NCBI GenBank assembly: GCA_012719195.1
Contig: JAAYAV010000193.1
Location: 1-19,919, forward strand
DNA length: 19,919 nucleotides
Source of the DNA: Anaerolineae bacterium
GTDB taxonomy: Bacteria; Chloroflexota; Anaerolineae; DRVO01
Direction: 5' to 3'
Made by a program: the position numbers and the translations under genes. Positions 1 through 7,285 of this stretch are shown here, one piece after another (position 1 is the stretch's first letter; the number at the start of each line of letters is the position of its first letter). Under the pieces are notes generated by a model that worked only from the letters and a program-made list of their open reading frames with translations, had not been told where the DNA came from and searched no databases.

Positions 1-1
1 C

Positions 2-925
2 GCCCATACCGACCTGGACCGTTTCCTGGCTCGCCCGCCGGACATCGTCGCGGTCGCCTCACCCGTACCGCTGCATCGCGACCACACCGTGGCCGCCCTG
101 GAGGCGGGCGCTCACGTGCTCCAGGAGGTCTACCTCGCCGACACGGTGGAGAAGTGTCGCGACATCGTGCGCGCCGTGGCCGCCCACCCGCGGCAGAAGT
201 TCATGCTGGCGGAAAACTGCTGCTATTGGGGCCACATCATGGCCTGGCGCCGGATGTTCGCCGAGGGCCGCATCGGCAGCCTGATGTACGCCGAGGCCGA
301 GTACGTGCACGATGTCCGCACCCTCTGGACCAACGCCGCCGGCAAGCCCACCTGGCGTGCCACCATGCCGCCGATACACTACTGCAGCCACAGCCTCGGT
401 CCCCTCCTCATGATCACCGGCGATCGCTGCCTCTCCGTCACCGCCCTGGCCGTGGGGCCCTACCTAAGCCCCGAGTCCGGCCACCTCGACCTGGAAGCGG
501 CTCTGCTTCGCACCGAGTCGGGTGCCGCCATCAAGCTGCTGACCGCCTTCGGGGTGGTCCGCCATCCGGCTTTCCACTACTACTCCATCTACGGCACCAA
601 AGGCTGCCTGGAGACGGCGCGCCCGCCCGCCCCCCTGGCCACCCACGCCTACCTCGAGGAAGTGGAGCACCTACACGGCCTGATGACCATGCCGCTGAAC
701 TACGACGTCCCCGGCGCACCCACCGCGGCCGGCGGCCATGGCACCGCCGAGTACCTCATGGTGCGCGACTTTGTGGACGCCATCGTGAACGACGCCCCGC
801 CGCCCATCGGCATCGCCCCGGCTCTGGACATGTGCCTTCCCGGGCTGATGGCCCACGCAAGCGCCCTGGACGGCGGCGCGCCCAAGATGGTACCGGACCT
901 GCTCGCAGAAGCGGAAAAGGAGTGA
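2..925 (+). CDS. Gfo/Idh/MocA-fold oxidoreductase, GH109-like subgroup (5' partial)
   Basis: The reading frame is open from the first bases of the window, so the N-terminal part of the Rossmann domain is missing; about 307 codons remain. The visible start has the usual strand IVAVASPVPLHRDHTVAALEAG, but the family's Glu-Lys-Pro motif is replaced by QEVYLAD, so the Lys is absent. Downstream features recall the GH109/EVP-type subgroup: LAENCCYWG, EYVHDVRTL, a YCSHSLGP segment resembling the YxxHGLGP active-site segment of GH109, SIYGTKG, and GGHGTAEYLM. In that subgroup NAD is used transiently during glycoside or sugar-acid chemistry; the actual substrate is not predictable here. Stop TGA is three bases before the next gene, whose ribosome site lies in its last codons, so the two are co-transcribed. 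Fold confident, subgroup moderate. Confidence 0.85.
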   Translation, partial: AHTDLDRFLARPPDIVAVASPVPLHRDHTVAALEAGAHVLQEVYLADTVEKCRDIVRAVAAHPRQKFMLAENCCYWGHIMAWRRMFAEGRIGSLMYAEAEYVHDVRTLWTNAAGKPTWRATMPPIHYCSHSLGPLLMITGDRCLSVTALAVGPYLSPESGHLDLEAALLRTESGAAIKLLTAFGVVRHPAFHYYSIYGTKGCLETARPPAPLATHAYLEEVEHLHGLMTMPLNYDVPGAPTAAGGHGTAEYLMVRDFVDAIVNDAPPPIGIAPALDMCLPGLMAHASALDGGAPKMVPDLLAEAEKE

Positions 926-928
926 GGC

Positions 929-1945
929 ATGGACGAAGTGAGAGTCGGGGTAATCGGGGCTGGTATCATGGGCCGGCTGCACGCGCGCATCGCCGCGGAG
1001 CACCCGCGGGCGCAGCTAGTGGCCGTCTGCGACAGCAACCGCAGCCGCGCCGATGAACTGGCCGGCCAGCACGGCGTACGCGCCCACTACAGCGTCGCCG
1101 ATCTCTTGGCGCTACCGCTTGACGCCGTGGTGGTGGCCGTGCCCGACTTCGCCCACTATGAGCCCGTGATGGCCGCCCTCGAGGCAGGCAAGCACGTCTT
1201 CGTCGAGAAGCCCCTCACCACCGACGTGGCCCAAGGCGAGGAGATAGTCGCCAAGGTCAGGGACAGCGGGCTCACCCTCTCGGTCAACTACAGCAACCGC
1301 TGGATCTCCGCCTATGCTCAGACCAAGCAAGCCATTGATGCCGGCCAGGTGGGCGAGATCCTCTGGGCGTACGCGCGCAAGAACGACACCATCAACGTCG
1401 CCACCGAGATGCTCACCTGGGCCGCCAAGAGCAGCCCGGCGTGGTTCCTCTCCTCGCACGACATCGACTACGTCCGCTGGTGCATCGGCGCCGAGGCCGT
1501 CGAAGTTTACGCCACCGGCCAGCGCAAGGTGCTGGCCCAGATGGGCATCGACACCTATGACGGCATCCAGGCCCTGGTGCATTTCGCCAACGGCGCCGGC
1601 GCCGTGTTCGAGTCCGGCTGGGTCTATCCGAACACCTTCCCCACCACCGTCGACTCCATGATCGAGTTGGTCGGCACGGATGGGGTCGTGCACATGGATC
1701 GGACCCGGGAGACGCTGGCCATCGCCCACCAGAAAGCCTACACCTACCCCAAGTCAAGCATGACCATGGAAGTCGCCGGGCGGTTGGAGGGGGCGCTGCC
1801 GACATCGGTGGGGCAGTTCTACGACGACCTCATCCAGGGCCGGCAGCCACTGGTCTCCGCCAACGACGCTCTCGAGGTGACCCGTATCGTGAGCGCCATC
1901 CACCGTTCGCTGGAGAGCGGCGGGCCGGCCAAGATCACCCGCTAG
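929..1945 (+). CDS. Gfo/Idh/MocA family NAD(P)-dependent oxidoreductase
   Basis: A 338-residue cytoplasmic dehydrogenase of the usual family length. Residues 5-16 carry the Rossmann GVIGAGIMG motif, 93-95 the canonical EKP with its cofactor/substrate Lys, and 176-180 SHDID supplies the His/Asp pair expected at the catalytic position. The C-terminal alpha/beta domain follows. ATG 929 is preceded by AAAAGGAGTGAGG, a good ribosome site inside the end of the upstream gene. It is a close paralogue of the minus-strand gene at 9653-10669: both share the patterns EML/DML.WAA.SS..WF..SH.ID and VL...G.DT.D, and similar length. The substrate (sugar, polyol or inositol derivative) cannot be assigned. It sits between another oxidoreductase and an ECF transporter, but 53 bases separate it from the transporter. 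Confidence 0.92.
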   Translation: MDEVRVGVIGAGIMGRLHARIAAEHPRAQLVAVCDSNRSRADELAGQHGVRAHYSVADLLALPLDAVVVAVPDFAHYEPVMAALEAGKHVFVEKPLTTDVAQGEEIVAKVRDSGLTLSVNYSNRWISAYAQTKQAIDAGQVGEILWAYARKNDTINVATEMLTWAAKSSPAWFLSSHDIDYVRWCIGAEAVEVYATGQRKVLAQMGIDTYDGIQALVHFANGAGAVFESGWVYPNTFPTTVDSMIELVGTDGVVHMDRTRETLAIAHQKAYTYPKSSMTMEVAGRLEGALPTSVGQFYDDLIQGRQPLVSANDALEVTRIVSAIHRSLESGGPAKITR

Positions 1946-1998
1946 GACGCCGCTCCCAGCCGGTCTCGGCACTGGCGCCCACGACCGAGGAGGGACGC

Positions 1999-2529
1999 AT
2001 GTTCCGACACTGGACCGCCGTGCGCATCGTGGTCTTGGCAGCGCTCATGGCACTCACTGCCGTGCTGACCACACTGGTGCGGGTGCCGGTTGCCCCGACC
2101 AAGGGCTACATCCACCTGGGCGACGTAGGGGTCTACTTCGCCGCCTTCGCCTTCGGGCCCGTCATCGGCTTTCTGGCCGGGGGCGCCGGCACCGCCATGG
2201 CCGACGTCGTCGGCGGCTTCGCCCACTGGGCCCCGCTGACGTTCGTCATCCACGGCACCCAGGCATGGTTGGCCGGCGAACTGGGACACCAAGCGGGGGC
2301 ACGGCGGCAGGTGCTTGCCTGGGCCGCCGGCTCGGCCGTGATGGTGGGGGGCTACTTCCTGGCCGAAGTGGTACTCTACGGGCTGGGCGCCGCCCTCGTC
2401 GAGGTCCTGCCGAACGCCGTTCAGGCGACCGTGGGCGGGCTGGTGGCCCTGCCCCTGACGGCCGCTATTCGCCGCGCCTGGCCACCCATAGACGGCCTCG
2501 GCCTTTCCCGCGGCTGGGAGGAACGCTGA
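1999..2529 (+). CDS. ECF transporter S component (substrate-binding membrane subunit)
   Basis: A 176-residue, very hydrophobic protein with about five to six membrane segments, the usual size for an S component. The segment KGYIHLGDVGVYFAAFAFGP (35-54), then GGAGTAMADVVGGFAHWAP (61-79), is characteristic of the PF07155-type S components, which have Gly-Asp after the first helix and an Ala-Asp-xx-Gly-Gly-x-x-x-Trp-Ala-Pro signature. S proteins bind a vitamin or precursor (riboflavin, thiamine precursor, pantothenate and others) and toppled transport is driven by EcfT and the two ATPases encoded next. ATG 1999 has GAGGAGGGA about five bases upstream. The 53-base leader is too short for a known riboswitch, so the substrate stays unassigned. 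The gene ends six bases before the likely TTG start of ecfA1. Confidence 0.88.
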   Translation: MFRHWTAVRIVVLAALMALTAVLTTLVRVPVAPTKGYIHLGDVGVYFAAFAFGPVIGFLAGGAGTAMADVVGGFAHWAPLTFVIHGTQAWLAGELGHQAGARRQVLAWAAGSAVMVGGYFLAEVVLYGLGAALVEVLPNAVQATVGGLVALPLTAAIRRAWPPIDGLGLSRGWEER

Positions 2530-2534
2530 CCGCT

Positions 2535-3416
2535 TTGGACCGCATAGTCCTCGTTGAGAACCTCAACTACTCGTACCCTCCCCTGGTCCCGGGCGACCCG
2601 GTGGTCGACGCTCTCCAGGGTATCAGCCTCACCGTAAGGCGCGGCGAGACGCTGGCAGTGATGGGCCCCTCGGGCGCAGGGAAGAGCACTCTCTGCCTGG
2701 CCCTGTGCGCCGTCGTGCCCCATTCCACCGGCGGCGTGTTCGGCGGCCGCGTGACCATCTGCGGGCAAGACACCCGCACCACCACTCCGGCGCACCTCTC
2801 TGCCTGTGTCGGTGTCGTCTTCCAGGACCCCGAAAGCCAGCTCTTCTCCGCCACCGTGGAGGACGAGGTAGCCTTCGGGCTGGAGAGCCAGGGCATGCTC
2901 CGGGACGACATGCGCCAGCGCGTCGACTGGGCCCTCGGACTGGTGGGCATGTCCGATCACCGGCTGCGCAGCCCAGTGGTGCTTTCTGGCGGTCAGAAGC
3001 AACGTATCGCCATCGCCGCCGCCATCGCCACCCGCCCCGACCTGCTCATCCTCGATGAGCCCACTGCCAGTCTGGATCCGGCCGGGGCGCTGGAGGTGGT
3101 GCAGGCGCTCGAGGGCCTCCGCCACGAGACCGACTGCGCCCAGGTCGTCGTCACCCAGGACGCTGAGCTAGCGGCTGCCCTCGCCGACCGCGTGCTGCTC
3201 CTGGACGGCGGCCGCGTCACCCACGACCTTCCCGCCCACGAAGCGCTCCGCTCTCCCGGGCTGCTGACCGAGCACGCCCTCTTCCCACCACCGCTGGCTG
3301 TTCTCAACGCCTATCTGCAGGCGCGGAGCCTGCCCGTCGACTGGAGGACGGTGGATGAGGCCGTCGCCGGTGTGCGCCGCCTTCTTGGCGCGGAGGGCAC
3401 TTGCCGCCGCTCATAG
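2535..3416 (+). CDS. ecfA1: ECF transporter ATPase EcfA1 with Gln in the H-loop
   Basis: ABC ATPase of 293 residues. In order: Walker A GPSGAGKST (44-52), Q-loop VFQDPESQLF (95-104) typical of ECF ATPases, intact signature LSGGQ (150-154), Walker B LLILDE (170-175), D-loop SLD, and an H-loop that reads VTQDAE, so the switch His is Gln208. The frame is open upstream into the S gene, but homology begins at LVENLNYSY. The best start is TTG 2535, twelve bases after GGGAGGA; no ATG or GTG is better placed. A C-terminal extension of about 40 residues (ending near 293) follows the ATPase core. It overlaps ecfA2 by 16 bases. It would pair with EcfA2 under EcfT. The His to Gln change should weaken the ATP site formed by this subunit. 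Confidence 0.93.
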   Translation: MDRIVLVENLNYSYPPLVPGDPVVDALQGISLTVRRGETLAVMGPSGAGKSTLCLALCAVVPHSTGGVFGGRVTICGQDTRTTTPAHLSACVGVVFQDPESQLFSATVEDEVAFGLESQGMLRDDMRQRVDWALGLVGMSDHRLRSPVVLSGGQKQRIAIAAAIATRPDLLILDEPTASLDPAGALEVVQALEGLRHETDCAQVVVTQDAELAAALADRVLLLDGGRVTHDLPAHEALRSPGLLTEHALFPPPLAVLNAYLQARSLPVDWRTVDEAVAGVRRLLGAEGTCRRS

Positions 3417-4231
3417 CCATCGAGAACCTCCACCACTCCTTCGCCGATGGGTGGGACGCGCTCAACGGCGTCACGCTCCGAATCGACGCGGGCGAGTACA
3501 CCGCCCTGATCGGGCCCAACGGTTCCGGCAAGACGACCCTGGCGAAGCACCTCAACGGTCTCCTCAAGCCCACCTCCGGACAGGTGCTGGTGAATGGGAC
3601 AGACACGCGGGAGGCGAGCGTCTCGGCGCTGGCACGCTTGGTCGGGTACTGCTTCCAGAATCCGGATCACCAGATCTTCTGCGCCTCCGTGCGAGAGGAA
3701 CTGGCCTTCGGACCCACCGCCCTCGACCTCAGTCCGGGTGAGGTGACGGAGCGAGTCGAGGCGGAGTTGGCCGCCTTCGGCCTGGCGGGGCTGCGCGAGC
3801 GTCCGCCCGCCGTTCTCCCCCCGGGGCTCCGGCGCCGGGTGGCGCTGGCCTCCGTCCTGACGACACGGCCCCGCCTGCTCATCTTGGATGAGCCTGGTGT
3901 GGGGCTGGACGCACGCGAGCAAGCCGACGTCTTCGCCCGCATCGCCGCCTACAACGAGGCCGGCAACGCCGTCCTGCTCATCTCGCACGACATGGGAGCC
4001 GTATCTCGGTACTCGCGCCGCTGCCTGCTGATGGCTGCCGGGCAACTCGTGGCCGACGGCCCCCCGAACCGCATCCTCTGTGACGCCGGCGCCCTGGCCG
4101 ACGCCGGAATGCAGCCCCCCACCATGAGCCGGCTGTCCTTGGCCACAAGCGACCTCGGCCTGCCCCCGCTCATGCTCTCGCCGGAGGAATACGGCCGGGC
4201 GCTGCTGCGGCTCCGAGAGGAGCGCTCATGA
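3401..4231 (+). CDS. ecfA2: ECF transporter ATPase EcfA2 with degenerate ABC signature
   Basis: ABC ATPase of 276 residues. Walker A is GPNGSGKTT (38-46), the Q-loop reads CFQNPDHQIF (84-93), Walker B is LLILDEP (159-165), D-loop GLD, and the H-loop SHD keeps His196. The signature loop, LSGGQ in the family, reads LPPGL (139-143) followed by RRRVALA, so only the flanking pattern is kept. The C-terminal tail (about 235-276) matches the EcfA regulatory extension. TTG 3401 follows GGAGGG with a short spacer and lies within the end of ecfA1, indicating translational coupling. The stop overlaps the ATG of ecfT (ATGA). The signature from this subunit would complete the ATP site of EcfA1, the same site whose His is missing. 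Confidence 0.93.
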   Translation: MPPLIAIENLHHSFADGWDALNGVTLRIDAGEYTALIGPNGSGKTTLAKHLNGLLKPTSGQVLVNGTDTREASVSALARLVGYCFQNPDHQIFCASVREELAFGPTALDLSPGEVTERVEAELAAFGLAGLRERPPAVLPPGLRRRVALASVLTTRPRLLILDEPGVGLDAREQADVFARIAAYNEAGNAVLLISHDMGAVSRYSRRCLLMAAGQLVADGPPNRILCDAGALADAGMQPPTMSRLSLATSDLGLPPLMLSPEEYGRALLRLREERS

Positions 4232-5031
4232 ACGGCGTAGACCTCTTCGTCCCGGGAGACTCTTGGCTGCACCGGGCCGATCCGCGGCTCAAGCTCGGCC
4301 TTGCCCTGCTCGGCACCGTCCTGCTCTTCGCCTACAGCAACGTCTGGGTACAGGCGGCTCTGCTGGCGCTCCTAGTGGGAAGCCTCGCCGGGTGCGGCAT
4401 ACCCCGGTCCCGCCTGCTGGAGATCGCCCGGCTCATGCTGCCCATCGCCACCATGATCCCCCTCCTGTGGCCCGTCTTCTACCAGGCCGGGCCCCATTGG
4501 TTCACCGTAGTCGGCATCCGGGTAACCGGTTGGGCCGTCGCCCAGGGCTTCGCCACCGCCTTCCGGATCGTCGGGCTCGCCTACCTCTCCGCGGCGGTAC
4601 TGCTCACCACCGACATGCGCGCCCTGCTGCGGGCCCTGGTTCGCCTCGGGGTCCCCTTCGAGGCCGCCCTAGCGGTCACCATCGGCCTCAGCTACGTACC
4701 CCGCATCCGCCGCACCTACGAGCAAGTGACCGAGGCTCAGATGGCCCGCGGGTTCGACTTGGGCGCCGGAGGGTTCCTGTCCCGCGCCCGTGCGCGCGTG
4801 CCCATCCTCGTGGCCTCGCTGGTGAGCACCTTCCGCGGAGCCGACATCCTCGCCCGCACGCTCGAATGCCGCGGCTTCGGCCTGACTGACCAACCGCGCT
4901 CCGCCCTATACGATATCCAGTGGCGCCGGGCCGACACGGTGCTGGCCACGGTCGCCCTTCTTCTCGTGACAGCGGCCTTGCTGGGGCGCCTCGTGCTCGG
5001 CTTCGGCGTCCATCCGCTCCACCTGCTCTAG
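4228..5031 (+). CDS. ecfT: ECF transporter transmembrane coupling subunit EcfT
   Basis: A 267-residue membrane protein, normal length for EcfT. The N-terminal HRADPRLKL (15-23) is the usual pre-helix motif of the CbiQ/EcfT family. Membrane segments lie roughly at 24-55, 68-86, 104-127 and 236-258. The two coupling-helix motifs that dock into the ATPases are visible: AQMARGFD (ARG at 173-175) and LECRGFG (CRG at 214-216; the first small residue is Cys rather than Ala). The ATG overlaps the stop of ecfA2, with GAGAGGAGCGC upstream, so the four transporter genes form one transcription unit. The protein connects EcfA1/EcfA2 with the S component encoded at 1999. The unit ends 74 bases before the next gene, which has its own promoter; no terminator hairpin was obvious. 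Confidence 0.93.
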   Translation: MNGVDLFVPGDSWLHRADPRLKLGLALLGTVLLFAYSNVWVQAALLALLVGSLAGCGIPRSRLLEIARLMLPIATMIPLLWPVFYQAGPHWFTVVGIRVTGWAVAQGFATAFRIVGLAYLSAAVLLTTDMRALLRALVRLGVPFEAALAVTIGLSYVPRIRRTYEQVTEAQMARGFDLGAGGFLSRARARVPILVASLVSTFRGADILARTLECRGFGLTDQPRSALYDIQWRRADTVLATVALLLVTAALLGRLVLGFGVHPLHLL

Positions 5032-5067
5032 GAGACGCGCGCGCGGCGCCCGGTGCGTCCAGATGCC

Positions 5068-5096
5068 TTGCTCCGCCCTAGGCGGGATGCTATCAT
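5068..5096 (+). promoter_or_regulatory. Promoter of the HyfB/E/F-like operon, TTGCTC-17-TATCAT
   Basis: The -35 box TTGCTC (5068-5073, 3/6 to consensus) and -10 box TATCAT (5091-5096, 5/6) are separated by exactly 17 bases. Transcription would begin near 5103, on or just before the GTG at 5106, so the message would be almost leaderless. Predicted from the sequence only. Confidence 0.5.
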
Positions 5097-5105
5097 CGCT
5101 CCGTC

Positions 5106-6677
5106 GTGGAAGAACCGACTGTGCTCTCCCTGGTGAAGGTCCTGGCCCCGTCGCTGACATTGCTGGCTGCTGCCGGTCTGGTGGCCACGATGTCGGCGCG
5201 TTCGAGTCTGGGCCCCACCTGGAGCCGAGCCGTCGCCGCCCTGTCCCTCCTGCTGGCGCTCCTGCTGGCCACGCTTCAGGTCGATCAGGCCGCCGGTTTC
5301 GCCGGCATTCCACTCGGACCCGTCTCCGTCTCCCTCATCCAGTTGCGCTTCACCCCTCTCACACTTGCCTGGATGCAACTGCTCTTCCTGGGGGCTGCCG
5401 CCCTCGTACTCGTCTCGCCGCCGTCAGCCCTACCCCTGACCTTGGCCCTGGTGGGAGCCTCGGCGCCGGCGCTGATGGTGGGCAGTTTCCCTGCCCTCTG
5501 TCTCGCTTGGTTCCTGGTTGAGGTCACCCTGGCCGCCGTCGGCCCCAGCCCGGCAACCGGCAACGCCTGGTTCCCCCTCCTCTTCGGCACCGCTGCCGTA
5601 CTGGCCGCCTTCCATACCAGTGCCTCGGACGAAGCCCTGATCCTGAGCTTGGGTTCGCTCCGGCCGGTCTCCTGGCTGCTACTGGTGACCGGCGTCGCCC
5701 TGCGCACCCGGTGGTGGTCTCCCGCCAGCCTCGCTTCCGGTGAGCTACTGCCCGCTGCCCCCTTCTTGGCGGCGGTAGCGACCGGCTTCTTCACACTCAA
5801 CCACTTGGAGTCGGTCCCCCGCGGCGGTGAGGTGTCGGAGGGGCTGTGGCTGATATTCCTGCTCGTGAGCCTGACCGCCGCCCTGCTGGCCTGGGGTCAC
5901 CGTCGCTCCGGGCCCACCGCCATCCTGCGCTCGGCAGCCGGGCTGCTGCTACCCCTGATTCTGCTAGGAACGCTTTCCCTTCCTCCGTCGCCCTGGGTCG
6001 GGCCGGCTGCCGCTCAGGTTCTGGCCGCACTCGTGGGCCTGACCGTCCTGCAGCGCCTGCTCCGTCCCCCGTGGCTGCCGGCCTGGACCATCACCGCCGC
6101 CGGCGTGGTGGTAGGCGTGACGCTACTGCCCTGGCCGGTCTTGCCCTACGGGCGGGCCATCGCCGCCACTCTAGAGGCCCTATCCTCGACCCGACCGGCC
6201 GCTGCCGTGGTGCTCGCGCTGGCGGCCGGCCTACCGGCGGCGGCGCTGCTTGCCGCCACCCGCAGCGAGGATCATGGTGAGACCCGCTCACCGGCCGAGG
6301 TCTCCACCAGCCTGGCGGCTCTGATCCTGCCGCTACTGGTCGCCTACCTGGCTTGGTCGCTCTCCGCAGCGGCATCGCGGAGTGACGCCGCGCTGCTCTA
6401 CTCCGGCCCATCGCTGGGAGCGTTGGCCATGGCCGTGCTCGGAGGCTTCGTGGGTCTGGTGCTGGCCGTGGCGGACCGAGCCTCTCTGCTGCTCAGCCTG
6501 GACAACGTGCTGCCGACCGGCCTGGACGTCGCCGTTGTTCGCGCCGGCTCTTGGTTGTCCAGTCGCGTCTCGGCTGCCGCGGAAACGGTCTTTCGCTTTC
6601 TCGAAGGGGAGACACCACTCACCTGGGCCGTGCTGATCGGCGCGGCGGTGCTGGTGTTGGCGGCGGGACAACTGTGA
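5106..6677 (+). CDS. Polytopic membrane protein, distant HyfB/NuoL-like
   Basis: A 523-residue protein that is almost entirely hydrophobic, with roughly 13-15 membrane segments. I do not recognise it as a standard subunit. The pattern FTPLTLAWMQLLFLGAAALV near residues 80-100, a following long helix LCLAWFLVEVTLA, and the C-terminal FRFLEGETPLTWAVLIGAAV recall NuoL/HyfB/MrpA antiporter-like proteins, where a C-terminal L-E-G-E segment precedes the last helix. The usual Glu and Lys of the proton path are not evident in conserved positions. GTG 5106 sits directly behind the -10 box; GTG 5121, preceded by GGAAGA, is an alternative that would shorten the protein by five residues. The stop overlaps the next start (GTGA). 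Role inferred: part of an ion-translocating or membrane-scaffold complex with the next two products. Confidence 0.75.
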   Translation: MEEPTVLSLVKVLAPSLTLLAAAGLVATMSARSSLGPTWSRAVAALSLLLALLLATLQVDQAAGFAGIPLGPVSVSLIQLRFTPLTLAWMQLLFLGAAALVLVSPPSALPLTLALVGASAPALMVGSFPALCLAWFLVEVTLAAVGPSPATGNAWFPLLFGTAAVLAAFHTSASDEALILSLGSLRPVSWLLLVTGVALRTRWWSPASLASGELLPAAPFLAAVATGFFTLNHLESVPRGGEVSEGLWLIFLLVSLTAALLAWGHRRSGPTAILRSAAGLLLPLILLGTLSLPPSPWVGPAAAQVLAALVGLTVLQRLLRPPWLPAWTITAAGVVVGVTLLPWPVLPYGRAIAATLEALSSTRPAAAVVLALAAGLPAAALLAATRSEDHGETRSPAEVSTSLAALILPLLVAYLAWSLSAAASRSDAALLYSGPSLGALAMAVLGGFVGLVLAVADRASLLLSLDNVLPTGLDVAVVRAGSWLSSRVSAAAETVFRFLEGETPLTWAVLIGAAVLVLAAGQL

Positions 6678-7285
6678 TCATTCCCGACTTCATCGCCCGC
6701 CTGACCCTCTCCATCTCCTCTCAGATGGTCGCCATACTGGCCCTGGCAGCGGGCCTGATCCTCGTCCTGGCTCGGTCGGACTCCATGCTCATCCTGGGCC
6801 TGCTCGCCGCCTACCTTGCTGCCGCCGTCCTGCTGGCCGGCACCGCCACCTCGGAACTGGCGGTGGTTGCCCTGTTGGTGGGCATCTTCGTGGCTCTCGT
6901 GATGCAGCTCACGGCGGCCGATCGCCGCTCCCAGATGCACACCGCCCCCAACGACCCCACCACTGCCGCCGTACGCTTCCTCGTGACCATCCTCATGGTC
7001 TGGTTCGCTGCCTCCCTGGGGGTCTTCAGCCGTCCGCCGGATCCCTGGCAGTTGGCCGAGGTGTGGCTGCTGATGGCGTCCGCCGTGGCCCTCCTTACCA
7101 CCACCGATCCCTTCCGCGTCGGCATTGCGCTCCTGGTCATCACCGCCGCCGCTATGGTCTTCTTCGCCACCGGCACCAGTGAGTCGAGCCTACTCGTGGA
7201 AGGGCTCATAGCCAGTGCGGCCTTCGCCATCGCTCTCTCGACGTCGCACCTGGCCCTTGAGCCGGGCGAGGGGAGGCGACCGTGA
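6674..7285 (+). CDS. Membrane protein, distant HyfE/NuoK-like
   Basis: A 203-residue membrane protein with about six helices. GTG 6674 overlaps the upstream stop by four bases; an upstream in-frame Met exists but would overlap the previous gene by over 100 bases. Size and helix layout match HyfE of hydrogenase-4: an N-terminal block (ISSQMVAILALAAGLILVLA, then SELAVVALLVGIFVALVMQL) and a C-terminal NuoK/MnhC-like pair of helices beginning TTDPFRVGIALLVITAA. The membrane Glu that NuoK and HyfE carry in the second of these helices is not present; the equivalent stretch is all Leu/Ile/Val/Ala. Its position between a HyfB-like and a HyfF-like gene supports the assignment more than the sequence alone does. 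Function unproven. Confidence 0.7.
   Translation: MIIPDFIARLTLSISSQMVAILALAAGLILVLARSDSMLILGLLAAYLAAAVLLAGTATSELAVVALLVGIFVALVMQLTAADRRSQMHTAPNDPTTAAVRFLVTILMVWFAASLGVFSRPPDPWQLAEVWLLMASAVALLTTTDPFRVGIALLVITAAAMVFFATGTSESSLLVEGLIASAAFAIALSTSHLALEPGEGRRP

Noticed and set aside
2..925. First oxidoreductase as a decaying pseudogene because EKP is missing
   Set aside because: The frame is intact to a stop tightly coupled to the next gene, and other subgroup motifs are conserved; the EVP/EVY variant exists in the family.
2265..2534. N-terminal extension of EcfA1 overlapping the S component gene
   Set aside because: Arg/Gly/Pro-rich and without similarity to ABC proteins; the ATPase domain begins just after TTG 2535, which follows a ribosome site.
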